From contig VBDQ01000023.1 of NCBI GenBank assembly GCA_005889075.1, positions 1 through 50,854 on the forward strand: a stretch of DNA of 50,854 bases, read 5' to 3'. Positions within the stretch are counted from its first letter, which is position 1, and each line of letters opens with the position of its first letter. The translations under genes and the position numbers were made by a program. The notes below the pieces were generated by a model. The model was given only the letters and a program-made list of their open reading frames with translations, was not told the DNA's origin and made no database searches. This DNA comes from Chloroflexota bacterium. GTDB taxonomy: Bacteria; Chloroflexota; Limnocylindria; P2-11E. This document shows positions 7,676 through 16,077 of the stretch, one piece after another.

Positions 7676-8338
7676 TCACCCCGTGTCGGCGATGAGCCGC
7701 GCGACCACGCGGAGATCCGCGATGAAGGCGCGCATCTCCTCTTCCCGGGCGGCCTCGTCGTAGGCCCTGAGGATCGAGGAAGGGTGCACCGTGGCAACCA
7801 CGTGAGGAGCGAGCGGGGAAGCGATCAGCTTGCCCCGTTCTTTGGTCACCCTGAACGCTGGCGAGATGAGCGCCTGCGCCGCGGTCGCACCGAGACAGAC
7901 CACGACGCGCGGCTTCAGGATCGCGAGCTCCGCATCGAGCCAGAGGCGGCAGGCCTGGATCTCGCTCCGTCCGGGCTTCTCGTGCAGGCGCCGCTTGCCG
8001 GCCTTGCGCCACTTGAAGTGCTTCACCGCGTTGGTCACGTACACCGTGCTCCGGTCGATGCCCGCGGCCTCGAGCGCCTCGTCGAGCACTCGACCCGCGG
8101 GACCGACGAAGGGCCGACCCGCGATGTCCTCTTTGTCTCCCGGCTGCTCGCCCACGAACACGACTTTGGACGTGCGCTTTCCCTCGCCGAAGACGGTCTG
8201 CGTCGCGTTCTTCCACAGGTCGCAGGCGCGGCAATGCGCCGCCGATTCGCGGTATCCGGGAAGGCTCGTGCGCTCTGGGAGCTCGGGGTACTCGTGTCCC
8301 GGCTCGGGCTTGGGCGGCGGCAGCGAGCCGTCCTTCAT
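7676..8338 (-). CDS. udgX: UdgX-type uracil-DNA glycosylase
   Basis: A 220-residue uracil-DNA glycosylase of the iron-sulfur group (families 4/5 and UdgX). C36, C39, C130 and C148 fit the 4Fe-4S ligands; motif A is GEQPGDKED (63-71) and the DNA-binding motif is HPSSILR (185-191). The insertion KRRLHEKP (116-121 region) matches the UdgX loop, in which a histidine (here H119) bonds covalently to the uracil site and leaves enzyme stuck to DNA. I start at ATG 8338; the frame opens 21 codons further upstream but that would overlap the divergent gene. No repair genes adjoin it, apart from possibly sharing transcription with nothing downstream on this strand within 100 bases. Confidence 0.85.
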   Translation of the reverse strand: MKDGSLPPPKPEPGHEYPELPERTSLPGYRESAAHCRACDLWKNATQTVFGEGKRTSKVVFVGEQPGDKEDIAGRPFVGPAGRVLDEALEAAGIDRSTVYVTNAVKHFKWRKAGKRRLHEKPGRSEIQACRLWLDAELAILKPRVVVCLGATAAQALISPAFRVTKERGKLIASPLAPHVVATVHPSSILRAYDEAAREEEMRAFIADLRVVARLIADTG

Positions 8339-8379
8339 GGACCGTGGACGGAGCAAGGCGCGCGCCCGATGGTCCGGTC

Positions 8380-8847
8380 GTGAAGATCGCCGCGCCGGCA
8401 CTTGCTGTCATCGCCCTTGTGGCGATCGGCACGGCGGAGGCGCTCGAGAGTGCGCGCGAGCTCGCGGAGCTACCGGGGCGCGGGCGGCCGACGCTCGGCG
8501 GTGGCGGCGCGTCGCTGACGCTGGCCGGTCTGGTCCTCTCTATCGGCGTCTATGCGGTGCTCGGCTGGTCGGTCTCGTCGTGGACCGCCCGAGAGAGCGT
8601 CGCCCTACGGATCGGTGCCGGGGTCGGTCTCGCCGCTGGACTCATCGGGGGGACGATCCGCGCGGTCGCGGTGCGCGATTACGTGGATTCGATAGTGAGC
8701 GGCTTCGGTCTCCCGCTCGAGCTCGCGACATTCGCGCTGGCGGTCTTCGTCGTACTTGCGGTCGTCGCGAGCGCCTTGGGAGGCGCCGGGATCACTTGGC
8801 TGAGCTTCCGTTCTGCTCGGAAGAGGTCGCAGCGACCTCTTGCCTGA
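8380..8847 (+). CDS. Small integral membrane protein of unknown function
   Basis: Starting at GTG 8380 this is 155 residues with about four hydrophobic segments: APALAVIALVAIGTAEAL, LTLAGLVLSIGVYAVLGW, LRIGAGVGLAAGLIGGTI and LATFALAVFVVLAVVASALG. An alternative GTG at 8344 adds 12 residues but would leave only five bases to the divergent UdgX gene. I recognise no family. It ends 56 bases inside the 3' end of the convergent HD-GYP gene, so the two messages would be antisense to each other there. Confidence 0.55.
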   Translation: MKIAAPALAVIALVAIGTAEALESARELAELPGRGRPTLGGGGASLTLAGLVLSIGVYAVLGWSVSSWTARESVALRIGAGVGLAAGLIGGTIRAVAVRDYVDSIVSGFGLPLELATFALAVFVVLAVVASALGGAGITWLSFRSARKRSQRPLA

Positions 8848-9778
8848 TGCGGTCGACGGCCCCCTCGCGAGAGAGACCGACAAACGCGCTCACGACTTCG
8901 GGGTCGAATCGCTCGCCGGCACCCTTCTCGATCGCCTCGAGCCCGGCCTCGGCGGACCACGCGTCCTTGTACGGGCGCTTCGAGGTCAGCGCATCGAATA
9001 CGTCGGCGACCGACACGATGCGCGCCGCGAGCGAGATCTCGTCGCCCTTCTTGCCGTCGGGGTAGCCCTTCCCGTCCCAACGCTCGTGGTGCTCGCGCGC
9101 GATCCCGCGGGCGATCTCGAAGAAGCGCGCGTCTCCGAGCATCTTCTCCCCGTCGGTGCAGTGCTTCTTGATCACGTCGAACTCGTCGTCCGACAAGTGA
9201 TGCTCGCTCTGCAAGATGTGATCGGGTGTGTGGATCTTTCCGACATCGTGCATGACGCTCGAGTAGCCGAACTCCTCGACGAGATCCGCCGGCAGGCCGA
9301 GCCGCTCGGCGATCGCCTCGACGTAGCGGCGCACGCGAAGGAGGTGGTCTCCGGTCGTGCGGTCCTTGATCGTGGCGGCGAGCAGCAGGTGGCTGATGCC
9401 CTGGAGACCGGTGCGGCGAAGCTCTTCGTTCGCGATGCGCTCCTGCTCGAGAGCGCGCTCGAGCTCGTGGCGCCGCTCGCGCTCGGTGCGCAGCATCTGC
9501 GCGAGGTCCTCGGCATAGCGCGTCGCCTGCTTCTCCATGAGCGCCATCTGCCGGAGCTGTAACTCGAATTCCTTGCGGACGCCTTGCTCGCGCTCGTACA
9601 CCTTCGCGAAGTCCATCGCCATACGCATGGCCTGCGCGTTGGAGAGGTCGGCGACGCGTACCGCTTGGTGAAGGAGCTGCCTGAAGACGTCGGGGCTCGC
9701 GGCGCCGCTCGGCGCTTCGGGCATGGCCGGCGAGACATCGACCGTCTCGACCATCTTCTTCGTGTCGTCGGGGTTCAT
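8792..9778 (-). CDS. HD-GYP domain protein, probable cyclic-di-GMP phosphodiesterase
   Basis: A 328-residue cytoplasmic protein. Residues 1-60 are unassigned, 60-125 are a charged coiled coil (EREQGVRKEFELQLRQ, RTERERRHELERALEQERI), and 125-320 an HD-GYP domain with an intact H177-D178 pair (MHDVGKIHTPD), HHE at 230-232 and GYP at 238-240. Intact members hydrolyse cyclic di-GMP to GMP or pGpG. It follows the CheY-like gene by five bases, so that regulator may control it in trans in place of a fused receiver. It is the last gene of the long minus-strand signalling cluster and contrasts with the degenerate HD-GYP protein upstream. Confidence 0.88.
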   Translation of the reverse strand: MNPDDTKKMVETVDVSPAMPEAPSGAASPDVFRQLLHQAVRVADLSNAQAMRMAMDFAKVYEREQGVRKEFELQLRQMALMEKQATRYAEDLAQMLRTERERRHELERALEQERIANEELRRTGLQGISHLLLAATIKDRTTGDHLLRVRRYVEAIAERLGLPADLVEEFGYSSVMHDVGKIHTPDHILQSEHHLSDDEFDVIKKHCTDGEKMLGDARFFEIARGIAREHHERWDGKGYPDGKKGDEISLAARIVSVADVFDALTSKRPYKDAWSAEAGLEAIEKGAGERFDPEVVSAFVGLSREGAVDRIRQEVAATSSEQNGSSAK

Positions 9779-9783
9779 GGGCT

Positions 9784-10155
9784 CTAGCTGTGGGCCAGGA
9801 TCCCGCGGATCGTGTCGATGAGCTCGAGCGGCCCGAAGGGCTTGGTCAGGTATTGCGTCGCGCCGGCGGCGAAGCCGATCGCGCGGTCGCTGTCGCTCTC
9901 GTGAGCGGTGAGCATCACGACGGGGATGTCCTTCGTCGCCTGATCGGCCTTGATCTGGCGGCAGACGTCGAAGCCATTCGGACCGGGACCCATGTCCACG
10001 TCCAACAGCACCAGGTCGGGCTTCTCGGAGCGGACCAGGTCGAGCGCCTCGTTTCCGTTCTTGGCCTCGACGATCGTCCAACCCTGCGTGGACAGGGTGA
10101 TACGGACCATCTGCCTGATGGGCACCAGATCGTCGGCGACGAGCAGCTTGGCCAT
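9784..10155 (-). CDS. Single-domain CheY-like response regulator
   Basis: A stand-alone receiver domain of 123 residues with acidic pocket D8-D9, phospho-acceptor D52 (LVLLDVDMGPGPNG), the conserved Thr in VVMLTAHES and the Lys in YLTKPF. No output domain is attached. It is five bases upstream of the intact HD-GYP gene, suggesting that it docks on that protein's coiled coil, or passes phosphoryl groups among the nearby kinases. A hairpin at 10200-10230 separates it from the preceding gene, so it may be expressed at a different level from the upstream cluster. Confidence 0.92.
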   Translation of the reverse strand: MAKLLVADDLVPIRQMVRITLSTQGWTIVEAKNGNEALDLVRSEKPDLVLLDVDMGPGPNGFDVCRQIKADQATKDIPVVMLTAHESDSDRAIGFAAGATQYLTKPFGPLELIDTIRGILAHS

Positions 10156-10199
10156 TTTCTGCCTCCGGATGCTAGATATAGGTCCTAACGACCCGTACC

Positions 10200-10230
10200 C
10201 CCGAACGAATGGTCTCTATGACCGTTCGGG
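10200..10230 (-). terminator. Hairpin between NarL-type and CheY-like genes
   Basis: CCCGAACG (10200-10207) and CGTTCGGG (10223-10230) are perfect inverted arms; a second small stem GGTC/GACC lies inside the loop. It covers the stop codon of the NarL-type gene (10216-10218). With no T-run it may be a partial terminator or a processing site. Confidence 0.4.
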
Positions 10231-10929
10231 TGTCGGACCGTTTCCCCCGCGCGGGGGAGCCGGGCGCTCGCGAGTCCAGGATTCGAGCGTGACGAGCCCG
10301 AGGCGAGCCGCTTCCGCGACTGCTTCGAGACGGGAGTGCGCGCCGAGCTTGCGGAGGACCGCCTGAACGTGGGCACGCAGCGTCGCAGTGGAGATCCCGA
10401 GCGAGTCCGCAGCGGCGGAGGTGCTGGTCCCGCTCGCGAGGAGGCGCAGGACCTCGAGCTCGCGGCTCGTCAGCGGCTCGATCACCTTCTTGTTCGCGCC
10501 GCTCTCGAGGAGCAGCCGCTGAAGCTCGCTTGGCGCGAAGAGGATCTCTCCCGATGCCGCTGCGCGAACGCTCTCGACGACCTCCGCGAATCCCCGCTCC
10601 TTGGTGAGGTGTCCCACCGCGCCGGATCGCGCGACGTCGTTGAGCGTCGCGGCCGATGGGTCGGCGGTCAGGACGAGCACCGCGGTGTCCGGGAGGGTGT
10701 TGCGCACGGCCCGGGCAAGGTCGGCTCCGGTCCCGTCAGGGAGGTGATAGTCGGCCAGGACGACATCGGGCTTGTGCTCGTTCAGCGCGGCGATGGCCGT
10801 CTTGACGTTGTGCACGACAGCCTCGACGTTGATCCCGTCGGCCCCGCGCAGCGCGACGCGCATCAGCTCCGCGAAGAGCCGCTCGTCGTCGACGATGACC
10901 ACCCGGATCGGACTACTCGTTTCATTCAC
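10216..10929 (-). CDS. NarL/FixJ-family response regulator
   Basis: A 237-residue two-domain regulator: receiver (about 7-125, D60 in VVLADYHLPDGTG) and a LuxR-type helix-turn-helix (about 160-220, PLTSRELEVLRLLASG and SLGISTATLRAHVQAVLRKLGAHSR). The K of the receiver is present in GHLTKERG. It starts at GTG 10929, which overlaps the TGA of the degenerate HD-GYP gene in a GTGA four-base overlap, so it is translationally coupled. It is the only DNA-binding protein of the minus-strand signalling cluster and thus its likely transcriptional output. Confidence 0.92.
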   Translation of the reverse strand: MNETSSPIRVVIVDDERLFAELMRVALRGADGINVEAVVHNVKTAIAALNEHKPDVVLADYHLPDGTGADLARAVRNTLPDTAVLVLTADPSAATLNDVARSGAVGHLTKERGFAEVVESVRAAASGEILFAPSELQRLLLESGANKKVIEPLTSRELEVLRLLASGTSTSAAADSLGISTATLRAHVQAVLRKLGAHSRLEAVAEAARLGLVTLESWTRERPAPPRGGNGPTPERS

Positions 10930-12242
10930 GGCTGCTGCCCTCCGTTCGACCGGATCTGCGTCGCGAGCGCCGCGACGACCGCGGCATCGAGCTCGCCTCG
11001 CGCGACGGCGCCTTGCAGGATGCGCACGGCCTCTGCCTCGGAGACTCCAGGCCGGTCGGGACGATCGGTGAGGAGCGCTTCGAACCGGTCGGCGACGGTC
11101 ACGATACGGACCTCGAGCGGAATGAGCTCGGCGCGCAACCCATCGGGATAGCCCGTGCCGTCGAGCCGCTCGTGATGGTGCCGGACTATCGGCAGCAGGC
11201 CCGAGAGCCGGTTGAATCCGCCGAGCAGCTCCTCGCCCAGGATCGGATGGCGCTCGAGCATGGCGCGCTCGTCGGGCGTGAGCTCGCCCTGCTTGGCGAG
11301 GAGCGCCGCGGGAAGGCGCGCGTTGCCGACGTCCTTGAGCAGGGCTCCGAGCCGGATCGTCATGCGCGTGGACTCATCGAGCCCGAGCGCACGCCCGATC
11401 TGCACTGCACGCGCCGCGACGCGCTCGCTGTGCCCTTGGCTTGGGCGATCGTGCGATGCGACTGCCGCGGCGAGGACGATGAGCGCCTCGGCGGCCGCGC
11501 TCAGATCCTGATCGAGCCGCTCTTCGCGGACCACGAGATCGACGATGCGCGGCAGCTGCGCGTCCACGGGCACGATCTCGGGACGATCATCTGACGCGCG
11601 CCCGCCGGTGACGCGAATGACCGAAGCGTCCTCAGGCGCATCGGCGGGGACCGGCGCGTTCCCCTCCACGATGAGGACGTCTGGTGCCTCCGACCCATCC
11701 GCGATGTCGAAGCGGGACCCGAGCAGCCGCTCGACGTGTCCCGCGAGGGCGGAGTCCCCGATCGCGACGCGAGCCCGAAGACGCGCTCCCCCGGAGCGGT
11801 CGACGGTGCGGACAAGACGCGGCACGCGCGGGTTGCGCGCCTGGCCGAGCACCGCATCGATGCGCGCGAGCAGCTCGGCGGCCTGGAACGGCTTGGTGAT
11901 GTAGTCCGCGGCGCCGCACGACAGGCCGCGGACCTTGTCCACGACCTCGCCGCGTGCCGAGAGGAAGATCACGGGGATCGGCGCGGTCGAGCTGTTGCTC
12001 TTGATCCGCAGGCAAACGTCGTAGCCGTCGGTGTCGGGAAGCATGACGTCGAGGAGCACGAGGTCTGGGAGGAGCTCCTCGACCAGGGCGATGCCTCTCT
12101 GGCCGTCATGCGCCACCGAGACGACCATCCCGTTGGCCTGAAGTCGCCGCTGCAGCACGTCGGCGGACGCTTGATCGTCCTCGACGACGACCACGCGCGT
12201 CGGCGGGGCATCGGAGCGAATGGCCTCTTCCACGGCCTTCAT
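10926..12242 (-). CDS. Receiver plus degenerate HD-GYP domain protein
   Basis: A 438-residue protein: receiver (about 15-135, phospho-acceptor D65, K118 in ITKPF), a 100-residue linker that may hold a second, degenerate receiver-like fold (155-235), and an HD-GYP domain (about 250-430). The HD pair is broken: the expected HDIGK reads KDVGN at 303-307, so the first metal-binding His is Lys303, while HHE (356-358) and DGTGYP (361-366) are kept. I expect reduced or no hydrolysis and a role as a cyclic-di-GMP receptor or scaffold. It overlaps the VTC gene by ATGA and the NarL-type gene by GTGA. Confidence 0.85.
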   Translation of the reverse strand: MKAVEEAIRSDAPPTRVVVVEDDQASADVLQRRLQANGMVVSVAHDGQRGIALVEELLPDLVLLDVMLPDTDGYDVCLRIKSNSSTAPIPVIFLSARGEVVDKVRGLSCGAADYITKPFQAAELLARIDAVLGQARNPRVPRLVRTVDRSGGARLRARVAIGDSALAGHVERLLGSRFDIADGSEAPDVLIVEGNAPVPADAPEDASVIRVTGGRASDDRPEIVPVDAQLPRIVDLVVREERLDQDLSAAAEALIVLAAAVASHDRPSQGHSERVAARAVQIGRALGLDESTRMTIRLGALLKDVGNARLPAALLAKQGELTPDERAMLERHPILGEELLGGFNRLSGLLPIVRHHHERLDGTGYPDGLRAELIPLEVRIVTVADRFEALLTDRPDRPGVSEAEAVRILQGAVARGELDAAVVAALATQIRSNGGQQP

Positions 12243-13018
12243 TTCCTTGCCGCGCCGTTCTCGCCGAGGAGATGGCGCATGGCGACGATGAACTTGGAGG
12301 GACGTTCCTCCTTGGTGTTCTCCTTGAGGTACTGGTGAAGGTCGACCGCCCAGTGCGGAAGGTCGGAGTACCACTTCATCTCCACGATCACATCCGGCTC
12401 CATCGCGAGGAGCGAGCCGAGCGGCGAAGGGTCATCCTCGTCGGTCGTCTCCCACGGCAGCGCGAAGTACATGAGGTTGTGATCGGCTGTGATTCGGACC
12501 GACGAATCCAAGGAGCTGTACGCGAGGCGGTTGTACTGCGTCACGCACACCGGTCTCGCGCCGTCCTTAAGGAGACGGCCCGCCCGCTCCGCGAGACCGT
12601 GGTTCAGGTCGGAGATCGCGGGCTCGCTGCGGAGGAAGGACCGTGCGCTCTCCATCGGCACGCCGTATCGCTCTTTGAGCGACGTGTCCTCCTCGTCGTC
12701 CTTGAACTCGATCCAGGCCGTGCCGGGGCCGAGGACCTGGCGCGGTCGGGTGCGATGGTATTCGCGGATCCGCAGCTGCATCGCGGAGCCGCGCTGCGCC
12801 GAACGGTAGATGGACCAGGCGACGGTGTCGCAGTACGTCGTCGTCGACCATTGATAGGGTCGGTCGTCGCGGGAGAGCGGAAGATTATTCGCGGTCGTGC
12901 GCATGACCAGCCGAGCGACGCTCTCGCTCACCTGGAAGCGATGCTCGTGTCGCCGCTCGGCGTCCGCCTCGTGAGCGGCGACGACTTTGGTGGTCACCCT
13001 TCGATTCCGGGCGTTCAC
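12239..13018 (-). CDS. VTC-domain polyphosphate polymerase
   Basis: A 259-residue protein that matches the catalytic tunnel domain of yeast Vtc4, an ATP-dependent polyphosphate polymerase. The basic and acidic tunnel residues lie on successive strands: EHRF (25-28), LRIREY (82-87), WIEFKDD (102-108), QYNRLAY (161-167), RITADHN (175-181), VIVEMKW (210-216) and SKF (241-243). No SPX domain or membrane segment is attached, as is usual for bacterial forms. The start is GTG 13018. It lies 12 bases after a nucleotide-carrier-like transporter and overlaps the receiver/HD-GYP gene by four bases, placing polyphosphate synthesis inside a signalling operon. Confidence 0.85.
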   Translation of the reverse strand: MNARNRRVTTKVVAAHEADAERRHEHRFQVSESVARLVMRTTANNLPLSRDDRPYQWSTTTYCDTVAWSIYRSAQRGSAMQLRIREYHRTRPRQVLGPGTAWIEFKDDEEDTSLKERYGVPMESARSFLRSEPAISDLNHGLAERAGRLLKDGARPVCVTQYNRLAYSSLDSSVRITADHNLMYFALPWETTDEDDPSPLGSLLAMEPDVIVEMKWYSDLPHWAVDLHQYLKENTKEERPSKFIVAMRHLLGENGAARK

Positions 13019-13030
13019 GTTAACGCTTCC

Positions 13031-14524
13031 TCACTCGGTCACGTCCGCGGCCACGGCGAGCACGCCCCTTCGGGTCAGGGCGACCCGAACGCCGTGCTCG
13101 ACGTCCGCTGGGATGGCGCCGTTAAGCGAGCGGAGCAGCTCGTCCGGCACCGCGGCGTGCTCGGTCGCGAGGATCTCGGCGGCGCTCCGCCGAACATCCG
13201 GCTCGATCGAGGTGATGTTCTCGGCGATGCGGCGCCCGAACACCGCGCGGGTGTGGAACGTGTTGTAGAGGTACACCACCGACAGTCCGGTGCCCACCGC
13301 CAGGAGGGTCTGCACATCGGACGCGGCGAGACCCACGATGAGCCCCACGGCGGCGACCATGTTGCCGAACGCGTTCACTCCGCCCGAGAGGAATGCCCGG
13401 GCGCGCGGGCGGATGTCGGCGGAGACCTGGCTGTAGACGAGCTCCGCAGCCGGCCGGTGGATCGCCGGGATGACGATGCGCTCCCCGAGCTGCAAGGCGA
13501 CGCCGGCAATGAAGCCGATGGTCAGAGCGTCCGGGGCACTGATTGCCGCGCCGGCGTACGTGGCGAGGTACCAGAGCGGCAGCACGAAGAGGACGCGCGC
13601 GATGCCGAGCCTCCGGAGCGCGGCGCTGGTGATGACGCTCTGGATGAATAGCGCGACGATCGACGAGCTCGTGTAGACGGACGCGTAGAGCTGGCTGAAG
13701 AAGTCCTCGCTCGCGACGCCGTTGCCCGCGGCGGCCTGATTCAGACCGAGCAGGTACAGGAAGTTCGCGAACTGCATGAGGAAGTACCAAAAGAAAACGC
13801 CGACCGCGAAGGTCTGAAGTAGCCGATCCCTTGCCACGGTGCGGTAGCCGTCGACCGAGTCGCGGATGCTCCCGCGAAGCCCGTGAGGACGTTCATCCGA
13901 GTCGATCTTGCTGCCGTGCCCCTCCGGCAGGCCGCGGTAGATGACGAGGGCGACGAAGCAAATGAAGAATCCGACCGCTTGCGCGCCGATGAAGTTCTCG
14001 GCGTGGATGATCGGCGCGATCGCGGCGCCCAGGAAGCCGCCCGCGATCTTTCCGACCAGGACCGATCCCGCGAAGAACGGGAAGAGACGCTTCGACTGCT
14101 CGGCGTCATAGAGGTTCCCGGCGTATACCCAGAAGAGGATGTAGATCGTCTCCTTGACGCCGTGCGCGAAGACGTACGAGATCGGCTGCACGATGTTGCC
14201 CGCGACCGGGAACGTGATGCCAAGCTGGATCGCGACCGAGAGCAACGTGACGCCGGCGACGTACCAGAGCAGCAAGGTGCGGCGTCGGACCCGATCGACG
14301 AAGAAGAAGATCAGCGCCGAAACCGCGAGCATCGCGAGCGGCGTGATGATGTACATCCACGGCACGTACTGGACGCCGTACCGCTTGACGAAGAGCGCGT
14401 CCGCGCCGAGCTTGCCGATCCAGTCGGCGCCGACCATGAGCGTCAACAGGCCGTAAAGGAAGAGGCCGAGGCCCCATTCGCCTCGGCGCAGCGGGAATGC
14501 GTCGACCAGGACGCGACGGACCAT
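13031..14524 (-). CDS. Membrane transporter resembling ATP/ADP (NTT) carriers within the MFS fold
   Basis: A 497-residue protein with about twelve membrane helices and a soluble C-terminal tail of about 90 residues. The spacing and segments such as LFVKRYGVQYVPWMYIITP, QPISYVFAHGVKETIYILFWVYAGNLYD and LFPFFAGSVLVGKIAGGFLGA resemble the TLC/NTT nucleotide carriers seen in intracellular bacteria and also, without known function, in free-living ones. The ATG at 14524 is chosen; it follows the REC-REC-kinase by five bases. Its tail (SIEPDVRRSAAEILATEHAAVPDELL) looks like helical HEAT-type repeats. Substrate unproven; nucleotide or phosphate compounds are guesses from the neighbours. Confidence 0.65.
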   Translation of the reverse strand: MVRRVLVDAFPLRRGEWGLGLFLYGLLTLMVGADWIGKLGADALFVKRYGVQYVPWMYIITPLAMLAVSALIFFFVDRVRRRTLLLWYVAGVTLLSVAIQLGITFPVAGNIVQPISYVFAHGVKETIYILFWVYAGNLYDAEQSKRLFPFFAGSVLVGKIAGGFLGAAIAPIIHAENFIGAQAVGFFICFVALVIYRGLPEGHGSKIDSDERPHGLRGSIRDSVDGYRTVARDRLLQTFAVGVFFWYFLMQFANFLYLLGLNQAAAGNGVASEDFFSQLYASVYTSSSIVALFIQSVITSAALRRLGIARVLFVLPLWYLATYAGAAISAPDALTIGFIAGVALQLGERIVIPAIHRPAAELVYSQVSADIRPRARAFLSGGVNAFGNMVAAVGLIVGLAASDVQTLLAVGTGLSVVYLYNTFHTRAVFGRRIAENITSIEPDVRRSAAEILATEHAAVPDELLRSLNGAIPADVEHGVRVALTRRGVLAVAADVTE

Positions 14525-14529
14525 GGGCG

Positions 14530-16077
14530 CTAGGCCTTCGCCGGCGTCCGTTGCGCCGCGGGGAGCGTGAACTGCACGACCGCGCCGGGCTTTCCGGGGT
14601 TGGCGACGCTGATCGTGCCGCCGTGCAGCTCGACCGCGAGCTTGCAAAACGCGAGACCGAGGCCCGTGCCGCCGCGGCTCCGGCCCGCACCTTGATAGAA
14701 ACGGTCGAAGATGTGCGGAGCGTCGTTCTCGGATATGCCGGGGCCGGTGTCGACGACCCGGACGACCACCGAGCGCTCGAGCGACTCATCCGGAGCGCTT
14801 TCGATGCGGACCTTACCGCCACTCGGCGTGTGCTTGACCGCATTCGCGAGCAGATTGGTGAGCACGCGAACGATGAGCGCATCGTCGACGAAGACCGAGG
14901 CATCCGCGGGGAGCGTGGTGTCGAGCTCGATCCCCTTGGCGAGCGCCTCGGGGGCCACCTGCGCCAGGCTGCGCTCGGCCAGAGCCGCGAGCCCGATGAC
15001 CTGGGGCATCGCCTCGAGCTTGCCCTCCTCCATCTTGTAGACGTCGAGAAGGGCGTTGACCATCCGCAGCAGCTCGCTGATGTTCGATTCCGAGAGTCGC
15101 AGGAGCTCGTCGAACTCATGCCGCCCCGGCTCGAGCTGACCCATCCGCACGAGCTGCATGAACGCGACGACGCTGTTCGCGAGGTTGCGGATGTCGTGGC
15201 CGAGCATGCCGATGAGCTCTTTGCGCGACTGCTCGAGACGATGCAGGTCGACATTCGTCCGCCGCAGCTCATCTTGCAGGCGCTTCGTGAAGATGGCGCT
15301 GCGCACGCGCGCCGCGAGCTCCATCGGCTCGATCGGTTTGGTGATGTAGTCGATGCCACCGACCTCGAATCCCTTGCTCACGTCCTCGGACCGGTCGCGC
15401 GCGGTCACGAAGATCACCGGGATCTCGGCGGTCTCGGGCTGGGACTTGAGACGCCGGCAGGTCTGCCAGCCATCGATGCCCGGCATCATCACGTCGAGCA
15501 AGATCAGGTCGGGCTGTTCCGTTCGGGCGAGTGCGATCGCGCGCTCTCCTGAGCTCGCCACCTGCGTCTGGCAGCCGATGGCCTCGAGGCGGCGAGCGAG
15601 GAGCTCGACGTTCGCGACCTCGTCGTCGACGATCAGTACCCGGCCGAGGGGAGTCGGCTGCTGGCCGCGTGCGGGCGCGGCGCCATCGCGCGCGGGCGTA
15701 TGCGCCGCGGGGCCCCCGGGAAAGTACCTGGTGAGGATCGCGCGCAGCTCCGCCGGCGCGAAGGGCTTCGACACGAAGTCGTCGCACCCGGCCTCGATCG
15801 CGCGTGCCCGATCGGACGGCAGCGCCAGCGCGGAGACCGCGATGATCGGGATCGCCGACGCCCAGCCCTCGCTCCGAAGCGACCGCGTCAAGCTCCATCC
15901 ATCCATGCGCGGCAGCAGCAGATCGACGAGGATCGCGTCCGGCCGCTCGACGCGCGCGAGCTCGAGACCTGCGACGCCATCCGAGGCGACCAGGGCTTCG
16001 TGGCCCGACGCGCGGATGATCCGCGAGGCGACGTCGAGGTTGTTGGCGTCATCCTCGACGACGAGCACTCGCGCCAT
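14530..16077 (-). CDS. Hybrid REC-REC-histidine kinase
   Basis: A 515-residue soluble protein. Two receivers come first (about 1-120 with D52, K104; about 145-262 with D195, K247), then a short coiled coil (RLQDELRRTNVDLHRLEQSR), a HisKA domain with H294 (MLGHDIRNLANS) and an HATPase domain with N box NLLANAVKHTP, DTGPGIS and GGTGLGL. The order, receivers before the kinase, suggests that phosphorylation by the upstream membrane kinase governs this second kinase. The start ATG shares a base with the TGA of that kinase (TGATG). No membrane segment is present. Confidence 0.9.
   Translation of the reverse strand: MARVLVVEDDANNLDVASRIIRASGHEALVASDGVAGLELARVERPDAILVDLLLPRMDGWSLTRSLRSEGWASAIPIIAVSALALPSDRARAIEAGCDDFVSKPFAPAELRAILTRYFPGGPAAHTPARDGAAPARGQQPTPLGRVLIVDDEVANVELLARRLEAIGCQTQVASSGERAIALARTEQPDLILLDVMMPGIDGWQTCRRLKSQPETAEIPVIFVTARDRSEDVSKGFEVGGIDYITKPIEPMELAARVRSAIFTKRLQDELRRTNVDLHRLEQSRKELIGMLGHDIRNLANSVVAFMQLVRMGQLEPGRHEFDELLRLSESNISELLRMVNALLDVYKMEEGKLEAMPQVIGLAALAERSLAQVAPEALAKGIELDTTLPADASVFVDDALIVRVLTNLLANAVKHTPSGGKVRIESAPDESLERSVVVRVVDTGPGISENDAPHIFDRFYQGAGRSRGGTGLGLAFCKLAVELHGGTISVANPGKPGAVVQFTLPAAQRTPAKA

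Noticed and set aside
5090-8383. A 1,097-codon open frame on the plus strand
   Set aside because: It is antisense to the peptide importer and UdgX genes, its translation is Arg/Asp/Val-rich without domains, and such frames arise by codon bias in high-GC genes.
12272-13651. A 459-codon open frame on the plus strand
   Set aside because: Antisense to the VTC and transporter genes; composition is that of a shadow frame.
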